DNA from: Lachnospiraceae bacterium | Lineage (GTDB): Bacteria; Bacillota; Clostridia; Lachnospirales; Lachnospiraceae | Assembly (NCBI GenBank): GCA_019421365.1 | Contig: JAHZFJ010000022.1 | Span: forward strand, 1 to 64,000 | DNA length: 64,000 nt | Reading direction: 5' to 3' | In this document: piece by piece, positions 43,233 to 51,958 of the stretch | Layout of the letters: each line of letters opens with the position of its first letter | Position numbering within the stretch: position 1 is the first letter of the stretch | Notes under the pieces: model-generated | What the model was told of the DNA's origin: nothing | Database searches by the model: none | What the model saw: only the letters and a program-made list of their open reading frames with translations | Position numbers and translations under genes: made by a program

Positions 43233-44702
43233 ATGAAACGAATCCTAACAAGAGTTCTAACAGCAGTTCTGCTGCTTTCCAATATAGTAAATACCACGGC
43301 TTATGCTGCCACTACACAGAAGGAGCAATCTTCGACTTCTTCCATTGAATCAACAGCTACTGATACTTCAACGGGAGCAAAAAGTAATTTTAAGTGGCCC
43401 AAAACCACTGGTGGTCTTACTTCAGAGTCAGCTATATTAATTGATGCTTCATCCGGTTTAGTTTTATATGAAAAAAATGCAAATGAAGAGTTATATCCAG
43501 CTAGTATAACTAAAATTATGACAACGTTGATTGCCTTAGAAAATAGTTCTCTTAATGAGATTGTAACCTTCTCTCATAATGCAGTCTTTAGTATAGAAAG
43601 TGGAAGTACCCATATAGCCCGTAAAGAAGGCGAACAGTTAACTATGGAGCAATGCTTGTATGCCGTGATGCTCGCTTCGGCCAATGAAGTATCTAATGCA
43701 GTTGCAGAACATGTTGCCGGAAGCATTGATAAGTTTGCTGAAATGATGAATGCCAAAGCCAAAGAATTAGGTTGTAAGAATACTAACTTTGTTAATGCAA
43801 ATGGTTTACATGATGATAATCATTATACTTCAGCATATGATATGGCTCTCATTGCAAGGGAAGCAATGAAGAATGAAACTTTTCGAAAGATTACAGCAAC
43901 TAAAAGCTATGTAATACCTACAACAAATAAATCTGATGAAGAATTTCCTATGGCCAATCACCAACAGCTACTCCTTGGTTATAAGCTGACTAAGAAGTAT
44001 GATGCTTGTATTGGAGGTAAAACAGGATATACCAATGCTGCTCGTAACACTCTTGTCTCCTTTGCAAATAAAGATGGTATAGAATTGATCTGTGTAGTAA
44101 TGAAGTCAACTCCGACCGATCAGTATAAAGATACAATTAAATTATTTGATTTTGGGTTTGAAAACTATGAGGCATTCTCAGTGGATGAAACAAGTACTAT
44201 TTCATCTATAGATGATTCAATCTTATTTACTAGATTTAACTCTATCTTTGATACTTCGACACCAATGATTTATACCGATAATTCTAGTAGCTATATCCTC
44301 CCTCTAGGCGCTAGTCAAAAGGATGTCACACAAAGTATGAATCTATATGATACTCCTAAGAAATTAAATGAGAAAGAGGTAATAGGGGATATTACTTATA
44401 CATTTGATAATAAAACAGTAGGTAAACTTGATATCTATTATGCAGCATCTGAAAAACCAACGCTAGAAACAGTTGCTTTACTAGAATATCCTTCAGATAA
44501 GTCTGTAACGAGTACCTTAAGTTCAGCTGTATCTTCCAAAACACATCTTGATATAAAACCGTTTATAATAATAGGTATTTTCGTAATTTTTATTCTCTTA
44601 TATATTATATATTATATAGCGGTAGAACGCCCTCGCAAAAGACGTAGGCAAGCTTATTATCAAAGAAAAAAATCACGTAATTTTGATGATTTTAACTTAT
44701 AA
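43233..44702 (+). CDS. D-alanyl-D-alanine carboxypeptidase (PBP5/DacF type)
   Basis: Trims the terminal D-Ala from peptidoglycan peptides outside the membrane. It has an N-terminal signal peptide (KRILTRVLTAVLLLSN...AYAA, about residues 1-26) and a Ser/Thr-rich linker. The penicillin-binding domain has SxxK in YPASITKIM, SxN in LASANEVSNA, and KTG in IGGKTGYTNAARN. A C-terminal membrane helix near residue 445 is followed by a basic Arg/Lys tail (RPRKRRRQAYYQRKKSRN), which is longer than in most relatives and probably cytosolic. The 489 residues exceed classical DacA. AGAGAGG precedes the ATG. Confidence 0.93.
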   Translation: MKRILTRVLTAVLLLSNIVNTTAYAATTQKEQSSTSSIESTATDTSTGAKSNFKWPKTTGGLTSESAILIDASSGLVLYEKNANEELYPASITKIMTTLIALENSSLNEIVTFSHNAVFSIESGSTHIARKEGEQLTMEQCLYAVMLASANEVSNAVAEHVAGSIDKFAEMMNAKAKELGCKNTNFVNANGLHDDNHYTSAYDMALIAREAMKNETFRKITATKSYVIPTTNKSDEEFPMANHQQLLLGYKLTKKYDACIGGKTGYTNAARNTLVSFANKDGIELICVVMKSTPTDQYKDTIKLFDFGFENYEAFSVDETSTISSIDDSILFTRFNSIFDTSTPMIYTDNSSSYILPLGASQKDVTQSMNLYDTPKKLNEKEVIGDITYTFDNKTVGKLDIYYAASEKPTLETVALLEYPSDKSVTSTLSSAVSSKTHLDIKPFIIIGIFVIFILLYIIYYIAVERPRKRRRQAYYQRKKSRNFDDFNL

Positions 44703-44706
44703 CTTT

Positions 44707-44736
44707 AAAAGACCAAACGAAAACGTTTGGCCTTTT
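44707..44736. terminator. Terminator between dacF-type gene and exonuclease gene
   Basis: AAAAGACCAAACG and CGTTTGGCCTTTT pair with one mismatch around AAAA; T-run follows on both strands. It lies between convergent genes. Confidence 0.88.
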
Positions 44737-45687
44737 TTATTTCTTAATATTCTTTTCTTTTTTTCTTCGTTTTGCTTCCGCATATCGTCCCATAAGTAAT
44801 GATGCATCATCTTCTGTAATCCCTTTAACTACCTTAACGGCAAATACATTACTATTAACTGCCCTCTTTATTCTTATCTTACCTTTGATATATCCATGCT
44901 TTTTACAACAACCTAGACTATAATAATTTTTAGAATTTGTTGTAAACCATTTAATCTTTTTAGTAATACGTTGGTTGCATTTATGACATATGATATTATT
45001 AATATCTTTGTTACCCATTAGCTCTTCTTTTGAACCGAATTCTCTTGATATAAACTTATAATACGTATCATAATGTAGGTGAATCTCCTCTTCTTTAGTC
45101 TTTGGATTGTGAAAGTAGTCTACGGAGTAATTCCTATCTACAATATTCTTATCCAACATTTTAAAGATTTCTGCCGTATACTTCGCATCTACATACGCTC
45201 GATGAAACTCTTCATTCTTATTAAGTTTAACCACATCTACTGCAAATTCTAGTGTTCTAGGAATTCTATCCTGATAATAACACAGCGCAAATAATTTCTG
45301 AACATCATAGAATGGAATAGGTTTGTCGATAAAACCCTTCATACCATAGTAATCAAGATTTCTTTGCAATTCTATTAAGTCCATGTTTCCCCACGTTGCA
45401 AATCTATAATCACTACCACACCATATGAAAAACTCTCTTATGACGTTTTGAAATAATTCTTCTTTTACCAGATCATTAATTTCTATATGTATAATTTCTT
45501 TGGTAATAGAATGAATTTCATTATATATTTGTGGTTTAATTAATCTGCTAAAGCTACTTAACACTTCCCTATTCTCATTAAGTTTAACTGCACCAATTTC
45601 TATAATTTCAAATGGAATTTCCTTTACTTCAGTACCTTTTCCATAAGGACTCTGATTCCATTCTAGATCAATAACGATGTAATTCAT
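44737..45687 (-). CDS. DEDDh 3'-5' exonuclease with C-terminal zinc ribbon
   Basis: Ribonuclease/exonuclease T-like protein. ExoI is VIDLEWNQS (Asp and Glu ligands), ExoII is FATWGNMDLIEL, and ExoIII is FHRAYVDAKYTAEIF with the catalytic His and Asp. This fits the ERI-1/KapD-like branch. After the nuclease fold (residues 1-180), a cysteine-rich tail (CHKCNQ...LGCCKKHG near residues 235-270) resembles a zinc ribbon and is followed by a basic stretch ending KRRKKEKNIKK. Zinc binding and RNA preference are inferred. It is 316 residues long, monocistronic. Confidence 0.87.
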   Translation of the reverse strand: MNYIVIDLEWNQSPYGKGTEVKEIPFEIIEIGAVKLNENREVLSSFSRLIKPQIYNEIHSITKEIIHIEINDLVKEELFQNVIREFFIWCGSDYRFATWGNMDLIELQRNLDYYGMKGFIDKPIPFYDVQKLFALCYYQDRIPRTLEFAVDVVKLNKNEEFHRAYVDAKYTAEIFKMLDKNIVDRNYSVDYFHNPKTKEEEIHLHYDTYYKFISREFGSKEELMGNKDINNIICHKCNQRITKKIKWFTTNSKNYYSLGCCKKHGYIKGKIRIKRAVNSNVFAVKVVKGITEDDASLLMGRYAEAKRRKKEKNIKK

Positions 45688-45754
45688 TCTTTCACCTCCT
45701 ATAAACAGAGTATAAGCGTTATCATTTTTTATTTTAATTATAATATTTTTATTA

Positions 45755-46117
45755 TTATAATTTATTATTATCTTTAATAATCGCCTCTGTAAAATTTCTT
45801 TGTGCTTTTAATAATACTTCAACACTCGATTTTTGGCGATGCAATAGTTCCTCTTTTGCCTCGCTAACTCGCTCATCTACCAAGCTATTTAATCTTTTAT
45901 ATTGTTCATCAATATTTTTATAATACTCTTTCTTTTTAGTATCAATTTCACTCTTAATACTATCAATTAGAAGATATAAGGCAATTAAAAAAACTATACT
46001 CGTTCCAATTATAGAGATTATATCCTTTCTCCATTCTAAGTAACAATAGATTTCCACTAATAACGCAAATGCAAAGAACATGATGTAAAAGGATATCCCA
46101 AGACTCTTTTTCTTCAT
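45755..46117 (-). CDS. Small two-helix membrane protein of unknown function
   Basis: A 120-residue protein. Two membrane segments (about residues 6-24 and 31-50) are followed by a soluble, heavily charged helical tail (SEIDTKKKEYYKNIDEQYKRL...) that is probably a coiled coil on the cytosolic side. The sequence is rich in Glu/Lys/Ile/Leu. AGGTGAT is three or four bases before the ATG, which is acceptable. Not recognised. It lies between the exonuclease gene and tRNA-Arg on the - strand, with no clear operon partner. Confidence 0.6.
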   Translation of the reverse strand: MKKKSLGISFYIMFFAFALLVEIYCYLEWRKDIISIIGTSIVFLIALYLLIDSIKSEIDTKKKEYYKNIDEQYKRLNSLVDERVSEAKEELLHRQKSSVEVLLKAQRNFTEAIIKDNNKL

Positions 46118-46178
46118 AGTATCACCTATCTTTCGTTATTATTAACATTTACCTACAACTTATACATATTTTATTACT

Positions 46179-46216
46179 TATAAAGGGTTTCGATCTATTC
46201 GACCGAAACCCTCTTT
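46179..46216 (-). terminator. Hairpin after tRNA-Arg
   Basis: AAAGGGTTTCG and CGAAACCCTCTTT pair almost perfectly. The T-run on the - strand is broken (TTTATAAG). It is probably the tRNA terminator. Confidence 0.65.
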
Positions 46217-46221
46217 ATCTC

Positions 46222-46295
46222 TGCACCTAACTGGATTCGAACCAGCGGCCTACCGCTTAGGAGGCGGTCGCTCTATCCTACTGAGCTATAGATGC
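46222..46295 (-). tRNA. tRNA-Arg (anticodon CCT)
   Basis: Acceptor GCATCTA/TAGGTGC with one T-G, D stem GCTC/GAGC, anticodon stem ACCGC/GCGGT with loop CTCCTAA, and T arm GCTGG-TTCGAAT-CCAGT. The anticodon CCT reads AGG. CCA is not encoded. A single gene followed by a hairpin. Confidence 0.95.
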
Positions 46296-46469
46296 ATATA
46301 TCTTTACCATAAAAATTATAACTATAATTTACACTAAAGTCAAGATTAATACAACTATTTGCCCAATTTATCTGTGTTATAGCAACCTGTTATATGCGCA
46401 TTACTTATCTATTATTGTTTATGATTTATCTTACATTTATCTATCATTTTTATTATTAATTGCTTAATG

Positions 46470-47351
46470 TTATTCCACAAAAGAAACCATACCTTGAAGC
46501 CATATATTCCCCTTAAATCGTCTTCCTGGCTCTGGTGTACCTATTAAATCTTTCTCATTAATACATACCTCTAACATAATATCGTTGCACTCTACAACCA
46601 AATTATATATATATTCTTTTGTAAATTCATTTTGCATTTTTTTAACTTCTATAATGTTTGCAATAATCGTATAGTTATCAGATTCTGAACCATATGGAAT
46701 AAAAGTAGATTCTACAATAGAATATATATCCTCGTACCTTATTCTTCTCGATACCATGGCATATAAATCAATATCATCTATCGTTAGGCTATCTATTGCT
46801 TCTTGATTGCCCTTCTTTGCCTCTGCTAACAACTGTGTTCTTTGCTTACTTTCTGATATAATATTTCTTTCTGTATTGCTATCCTTCGTTGTTCCTAATA
46901 ATATTTTTCCTTCAGAAGCCAGCCCCGTTAATATTACAGGAACTGCTCTACCATTCCAACGATTTTTTTCTACACAATCTATATAATCAATTGCATTTTG
47001 TAAATAAAAGATTAAGGACACACCAATCCTTAGGTCATCGCACATACCCGTATAGGCATCTGTATCAACTCTCTTATTTATAGCAACTTCTTCTCTAATA
47101 CTAATAAGCTTTCCTTTAAAGTATGGATAATAATGCTCCAGATGAAAAACGCCTTTCTCATCGTACTCCCCACGTATTGCAACTCCAAGTCGATCAGAAA
47201 AATCCTTTACTAATTCAGCCTGAACATAATTTTTCCTTTCACTAGTTACATACTTTTCTGTAGGCTGTGCCATGACCATACCTAAAATCTGCTCTAGGTC
47301 CTCTCTTGTCTTAATATTACTAAATCCCACTGATCTTAAATAGCTATGCAT
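46470..47351 (-). CDS. DUF3881 family protein
   Basis: Belongs to the DUF3881 family of Lachnospiraceae and relatives, recognised by the start MHSYLRSVGFSNIKTREDLEQILG. It has 293 residues, is soluble, mixed alpha/beta, and has no membrane segment or catalytic motif. The start at 47351 has GGTGG seven bases upstream; the short extension before it is unsupported. The function is unknown. It is separated from the HD-GYP gene upstream by a 286-base region rich in ACTGTTATA boxes, so it probably has its own promoter. Confidence 0.85.
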   Translation of the reverse strand: MHSYLRSVGFSNIKTREDLEQILGMVMAQPTEKYVTSERKNYVQAELVKDFSDRLGVAIRGEYDEKGVFHLEHYYPYFKGKLISIREEVAINKRVDTDAYTGMCDDLRIGVSLIFYLQNAIDYIDCVEKNRWNGRAVPVILTGLASEGKILLGTTKDSNTERNIISESKQRTQLLAEAKKGNQEAIDSLTIDDIDLYAMVSRRIRYEDIYSIVESTFIPYGSESDNYTIIANIIEVKKMQNEFTKEYIYNLVVECNDIMLEVCINEKDLIGTPEPGRRFKGNIWLQGMVSFVE

Positions 47352-47389
47352 GATCAAACACCACCTTTGCATAAATTTTGCTTTACTTT

Positions 47390-47572
47390 ATACTGTTATA
47401 TCATTAAACAGTAGTTTTGTCTAGTTTAATAATGTTAAGTAAAGATAAAAACTGTTATAAGAATCTTTTTCATTTATATTTAAAGCTAGAACATCTAGTA
47501 CGCGAATTATGCATTATCATATTTATAATAATACATATGCTATTAATATAAACTCTGATACTTATAACAGTT
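47390..47572. promoter_or_regulatory. Cluster of ACTGTTATA boxes
   Basis: TACTGTTATA near 47390, AACTGTTATAAG (47450-47461) and its perfect inverse CTTATAACAGTT (47561-47572). The last two extend imperfectly to about 17 bases. Related ATAACAGT motifs occur upstream of the histidine kinase near 53112 and 53133, and AACTGTTAT at 53040. Possible binding sites of one regulator. Confidence 0.4.
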
Positions 47573-47637
47573 ATCTTTTCTACTCTTACTAAAACATATA
47601 TAAACTACTATCGATTTATTCTTATTTTTTTATTTAC

Positions 47638-48738
47638 CTATATATCTTTAGTATCTTCAATAAAAAGTGTTAATTCTTTTGTTAAATCTAGTTCAATCCA
47701 ATCACTGTAGTAATTGCCTGCACTGTCCATAATAAGTCTTATGACAGGTCTGGTAGGACATTTTGCATTCTGTCTTAATACTACTGCTATATCTCCATCA
47801 CTGGTTACAACCGTACAACCGGTTGGATATGCTGCAACTGATTCATTAAAAAACTTAACTATCTCATAATCAAATTTCACACCACTTTGGCTTAGTATAT
47901 AATCTATCGCTTTATATACCTTCATTTTTTCACCATATAGTCCGTATACAAGTTGATCAAATTCATCGCATAACCCTACAATTTTACTACCAATCTTGAT
48001 TTTATTCCCAGTTAGACGCAACGGAAATCCACTACCATCTATTCTCTCATGATGAGAAAGAATAATGTCCTTAGCTACCGCTGATAACCAAGTTTCCTTT
48101 TCTACAGAAGTATATCCATAGATTACATGTTTCTTCATCTCTTTTATTTTATTCTCATCACTATATATAGATTCGAAAGTTTCATTTTTTATATCAAAAT
48201 TAACATAATTAACTCCAATATCATGTAATAAACTTCCTACGGCAATATCTCTTATTTTATCTTCTGATAATCCCAACTTTAATGAGATTAATACTGACAG
48301 TGCACATACATTAACTGAATGTGAATATACTGTTTCATTTTTCTTTCTTACACCTGATATATTAAACATAATCTCAGGTTCTTTTAGAATATCTAAAATA
48401 ATTTCATCTGCTACCAATTTCAATCTTTCTAATTCTGAACCATCGCTAAAAAAATATTTTTCAATTGTATCTTTTACAGTTTCTTGACATTGTTCTTTGA
48501 TTTTAATTTCAATCAATTCGTCAACTTTAATTCCTTCTGCTATTTCATCCTTAATAAAGATATTGGTTATGTCTAGTTCTATTAACTTACTTATATATTC
48601 CCTTTTAACGACTGTCCCCTCAGACATTAATATAATTCCCGACTCTGATACAATATCTTTTGCTATAATCTCATTTCCTTTTAAAACATTAACACTAACA
48701 CTTCTCATTACCATATTAGAATTTTTAATTTCCACCAT
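47638..48738 (-). CDS. HD-GYP domain phosphodiesterase
   Basis: Likely cyclic-di-GMP phosphodiesterase. Residues 1-120 are a soluble N-terminal region of unknown type. The HD-GYP domain follows: LLHDIGVNYVNF carries the HD metal pair, then LSHHERIDGSGFP has HHE plus the GxGFP form of the GYP motif. The conserved KIVGLCDEFDQLVYG and a final region follow. All metal ligands look present, so it should be active. 366 residues. AGGGTGAT is near the ATG. Upstream lies DUF4446-parB-parA on the same strand. Confidence 0.92.
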   Translation of the reverse strand: MVEIKNSNMVMRSVSVNVLKGNEIIAKDIVSESGIILMSEGTVVKREYISKLIELDITNIFIKDEIAEGIKVDELIEIKIKEQCQETVKDTIEKYFFSDGSELERLKLVADEIILDILKEPEIMFNISGVRKKNETVYSHSVNVCALSVLISLKLGLSEDKIRDIAVGSLLHDIGVNYVNFDIKNETFESIYSDENKIKEMKKHVIYGYTSVEKETWLSAVAKDIILSHHERIDGSGFPLRLTGNKIKIGSKIVGLCDEFDQLVYGLYGEKMKVYKAIDYILSQSGVKFDYEIVKFFNESVAAYPTGCTVVTSDGDIAVVLRQNAKCPTRPVIRLIMDSAGNYYSDWIELDLTKELTLFIEDTKDI

Positions 48739-48805
48739 TTAATCACCCTAATACTATATTGCAGTATTTATATTTATTTTCAATACTACTATAGTACTAT
48801 CCTAA

Positions 48806-49318
48806 TTAAGCATGTAAGTTCTTGCTTTCAATTGCCTGTTTTAGAGCTAACTTTTCTTCCTCCGATAATATAACAAAAGACTCACCTTTAATAATCTCTT
48901 TGATATATGTGTAACATCCTTCTCTACTACTATGCATAGAGTTTAATAAAAATCCATCATTCTCTTCTGTTAATAACGCTAAAACAAAACTTAGCTTACC
49001 ACCCATTTCACTGAATGCGTCATATTTGACAACACCCACTTTTTGATATACAACTTTTAAGGTATCTTCCATATGTGTAACACGTTCTTGAACTTCTTTT
49101 GTTGCTATTTTAAGACTACTTATTTCGTCAAATCTCGTCTTAATTTCGTCTTCCATACTTTCCATTGTACTTCCAGACATAAAAACCTTATACTTCTTTT
49201 TTAATGAATGGACTTTGCAAAGCAATATAATACATATAATACTTATGATTAGTGTTACTCCTATTGAACCTAAAAGCACATACCCTATATCTAACCCGAT
49301 ACTATTAAATACTTCCAT
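48806..49318 (-). CDS. DUF4446 family membrane protein
   Basis: 170 residues with one N-terminal membrane helix (about 13-35). Next comes a coiled-coil region (SMEDEIKTRFDEISSLKIATKEVQERV) and a C-terminal domain. That domain contains the family block KYDAFSEMGGKLSFVLALLTEENDGFLLNSMHSREG-like, which I recognise as DUF4446. It is routinely found right behind parA-parB in clostridia and here starts 16 bases past parB, so it is probably part of the par operon. Function is unknown. Confidence 0.9.
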   Translation of the reverse strand: MEVFNSIGLDIGYVLLGSIGVTLIISIICIILLCKVHSLKKKYKVFMSGSTMESMEDEIKTRFDEISSLKIATKEVQERVTHMEDTLKVVYQKVGVVKYDAFSEMGGKLSFVLALLTEENDGFLLNSMHSSREGCYTYIKEIIKGESFVILSEEEKLALKQAIESKNLHA

Positions 49319-49334
49319 AATTATCTCCTAGCCA

Positions 49335-50252
49335 TTACCTTTGATTTTTCTTTATTGTTTGGAATAATTCGATAATACGTTCAAATTCATCTTTTGAATA
49401 GTATTCAATTTCAATTCTACCTTTATCTTCTGACTTCTGTTTAACTTGAACTTTACTTCCTATAATTTCTTTAATTTTTTCTTCAATATCTTGATATATG
49501 AAGTTAATATTTTTAGCTTTATCTTGTTTTTCATCTTTTGCTGGTTCTAACAATTTTCTAACAAGCTTTTCTGTTTCACGTACACTCAATTTTTCATCAA
49601 AGATTTTTGTTGCTATTTGATATTGCATTTCTCCTTCTTCAAGAGTAATCAAAGCTCTAGCATGTCCACTTGATATCATATCATCGATAAGCATCTGTTG
49701 AACTCGTTGATCCAATTTTAACAAACGCATTGAGTTTGCTATAGCTGTTCTACTCTTAGAAACTCTTTCTGCTACTTCATCTTGTTTTAATTTATATTCA
49801 TTAATTAATTTTTGAAATGCAATTGCTTCTTCAATAGGATTTAAGTCTTCTCTTTGTATATTCTCTATTAGTGCTATTTCGACTATTTCTTGTGAACTAT
49901 AATCTTTTACAATAGCTGGTACTTCTTTTAGCCCAGCAACCTTAGCTGCTCTCCATCTTCTTTCACCTGCTATGATCTCATAATACTTGTCCCTTTTCTG
50001 TAGTATTAAAGGTTGTATTATACCATATATCTTAATAGAGTCTGCTAATTCATGAAGGGTATCTTCGTTAAAATTCCTTCTAGGTTGTGATTTATTTGGT
50101 TCAATTTGACTAATATTAATTAATGTTTCACGTGAAACATTATCCTCATTTTTTTTAGTTTTCACATCTACTTTATTATCTTTTGATTGAACAACTTTTT
50201 GAGGAATCATTGAGTCAAGACCTTTTCCAAGCCCTCTACTTCCTGCTACCAC
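49335..50252 (-). CDS. parB: Chromosome partition protein ParB (Spo0J)
   Basis: CTP-dependent DNA clamp that loads at parS and organises the origin. Order: a short disordered N-terminus (RGLGKGLDSMIP), the ParB/Srx-type nuclease-like domain with the CTP-binding GERRWRAAKVAGL, and the helix-turn-helix LKQDEVAERVSKSRTAIANSMRLL. A C-terminal dimer domain follows. Start codon is GTG, right after the parA stop, with GAGGTGAAGG upstream. The gene itself contains a perfect parS (50124-50139) that encodes its NVSRETL segment. Length 305. Confidence 0.97.
   Translation of the reverse strand: MVAGSRGLGKGLDSMIPQKVVQSKDNKVDVKTKKNEDNVSRETLINISQIEPNKSQPRRNFNEDTLHELADSIKIYGIIQPLILQKRDKYYEIIAGERRWRAAKVAGLKEVPAIVKDYSSQEIVEIALIENIQREDLNPIEEAIAFQKLINEYKLKQDEVAERVSKSRTAIANSMRLLKLDQRVQQMLIDDMISSGHARALITLEEGEMQYQIATKIFDEKLSVRETEKLVRKLLEPAKDEKQDKAKNINFIYQDIEEKIKEIIGSKVQVKQKSEDKGRIEIEYYSKDEFERIIELFQTIKKNQR
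50124..50139. other. parS site inside parB
   Basis: TGTTTCACGTGAAACA, a perfect match to the parS consensus, lying inside the parB coding sequence. ParB nucleates here. Confidence 0.95.
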
Positions 50253-51020
50253 TTAACCTTCACCTCTCTCTATTACTTCTCGTGCTAAGTCTCTATATCC
50301 GTCAGCTCCTGCTGATTTTGAATCATATATATTAATAGGCATTCCATGACTTGGAGCCTCAGCAAGACGTACGTTTCTCGGTATAATTGATTTATATATA
50401 TTTTGTTTCAAGTTTTCTTTTACATTTTCTACAACTTGTAAAGATAAATTCGTTCTTGCATCGTACATAGTGAAAACGACACCTTCAATCTCTAAATCAG
50501 GGTTCAATCTTTCTCTAACTAAATTAATCGTATGTATTAGTTGGGTTAAACCTTCTAATGCATAGTATTCACATTGAATTGGTACAAGAACTGTATTCGC
50601 AGTTGTCATTGCGTTTACCGTCAACGTATTTAGGGAAGGAGGACAATCAATTATAATAAAATCATAATTATCTTTAATTTTATCAATGTAGGATTTTAAT
50701 ATATATTCTTTGTCATTAATACCTATTAATTCAATCTCTGCTCCTGCTAAATTTACATTGGATGGTAGAACATACAAGTCTTCACACACACTTGGTATAA
50801 TGCAATCTTCTAATTCACAACTGCCAATCATTAATTCATAAACTGTATACTCCAGACTATTCTTATCAATACCCAATCCACTTGAAGTATTTCCCTGAGG
50901 ATCAAGATCAATAGTTAATACTTTCATTCCTTGCTCTGCTAAACAGGCAGATAAATTAATAGCGGTTGTAGTTTTACCAACTCCACCTTTTTGATTAGCA
51001 ACTGCTATTATTCTTCCCAT
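50253..51020 (-). CDS. parA: Chromosome partition ATPase ParA (Soj)
   Basis: Deviant Walker ATPase that moves or regulates origins and, as Soj, acts on DnaA in B. subtilis. MGRIIAVANQKGGVGKTTTAINL is the N-terminus, with the deviant Walker A KGGVGKTTT. Walker B-like IIIDCPPSL and the DPQGNTSSGLG block follow. The start at 51020 has GGAGG seven bases upstream; 33 open codons before it lack support. 255 residues. It directly abuts parB. No membrane-targeting sequence is seen. Confidence 0.97.
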   Translation of the reverse strand: MGRIIAVANQKGGVGKTTTAINLSACLAEQGMKVLTIDLDPQGNTSSGLGIDKNSLEYTVYELMIGSCELEDCIIPSVCEDLYVLPSNVNLAGAEIELIGINDKEYILKSYIDKIKDNYDFIIIDCPPSLNTLTVNAMTTANTVLVPIQCEYYALEGLTQLIHTINLVRERLNPDLEIEGVVFTMYDARTNLSLQVVENVKENLKQNIYKSIIPRNVRLAEAPSHGMPINIYDSKSAGADGYRDLAREVIERGEG

Positions 51021-51119
51021 TCTTCCACCTCCAGATTTGTAATATTTGTATTCTACTTTTCTTTGGTATATGCAAATAACCATATTAATTATAGCATCTT
51101 TATATATAGTAATCAACAA

Positions 51120-51135
51120 TGTTTCACGTGAAACA
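51120..51135. other. parS site upstream of parA
   Basis: A second perfect TGTTTCACGTGAAACA, 100 bases before the parA start codon, where bound ParB could also repress the par promoter. Confidence 0.95.
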
Positions 51136-51153
51136 ATTTATTTAAAAAGAAAA

Positions 51154-51187
51154 GACTACTACCCCCAATTCAATGCTTGGGGGTAGT
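51154..51187 (-). terminator. Terminator after the DegU-like regulator
   Basis: ACTACCCCCAA (51158-51168) and TTGGGGGTAGT (51177-51187) form a perfect GC-rich stem, followed on the - strand by TCTTTTCTTTTT. Confidence 0.88.
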
Positions 51188-51280
51188 TATATGAATTATG
51201 TTTTGAATTTTTAGAATTATTAATCATCTCAACTTAAATTAGTTGTTATTAAGGTGTTCTTTATACAACTATCATTATCA

Positions 51281-51925
51281 CTAAAACAAATCTACCAAAT
51301 TATTCTTTATTGCAAATACTGCTGCCTGCGTACGATCAAATACTTCAATTTTTCGAAAGATATTAGACACATGATTTTTTACTGTCTTTTCACTTATTGA
51401 TAATTTATATGCTATTTCTTTATTAAATAATCCTTCCGCTAAGAGCTTTAATACCTCTACTTCTCTTTTTGTAAGGTCATTAATTGCTGCATTTTCTTCC
51501 TGAAAACTAATCTTTTCGTTTAGTAAAGGAGCCAAGTTAGGCTGAATATAAGTTTCACCTTCATGAATTGTAAATATTGCTTTCTTTAATATTTCCGAAT
51601 CTGAGTCTTTTAATACATATCCATTAATACCAATTTCAACTGCTTTTGCTAAGTACTCAATTTCATTATGAATTGTTAGTATTAATATCTTAACTTCTAG
51701 CTTATTCTCCTTCAGCTTTTGTAACATTTGAAGTCCATTCATAACAGGCATATTAATATCAAGTAATACAACATCTGGATTAGTCGTTTGTATTAATTCA
51801 ATTCCCTCTTCGCCGTTGCCAGCTTCCCCTTTAACTTTAATATCTCCATCTAACTCAAGTAATTGTTTGATTCCTTCTCTAACTAATGAGTGATCATCAA
51901 TAATAATAATATTTACAGGTTCCAT
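51281..51925 (-). CDS. DegU/NarL-type response regulator
   Basis: Two-domain transcription factor of 214 residues. The receiver domain has the acidic pair in IIIDDHSLV, the phospho-acceptor Asp in VVLLDINMPVMNG and Lys in YVLKDSDSE. The LuxR-type helix-turn-helix is LTKREVEVLKLLAEGLFNKEIAYKLSISEKTVKNHVSNIFRKI. It is paired with the upstream histidine kinase (33-base gap). The DegU resemblance comes from the kinase type and the domain pattern; target genes are unknown. Confidence 0.94.
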   Translation of the reverse strand: MEPVNIIIIDDHSLVREGIKQLLELDGDIKVKGEAGNGEEGIELIQTTNPDVVLLDINMPVMNGLQMLQKLKENKLEVKILILTIHNEIEYLAKAVEIGINGYVLKDSDSEILKKAIFTIHEGETYIQPNLAPLLNEKISFQEENAAINDLTKREVEVLKLLAEGLFNKEIAYKLSISEKTVKNHVSNIFRKIEVFDRTQAAVFAIKNNLVDLF

Positions 51926-51958
51926 CCTTGCTCTCCTTTAAAAGAATAATTATATATA

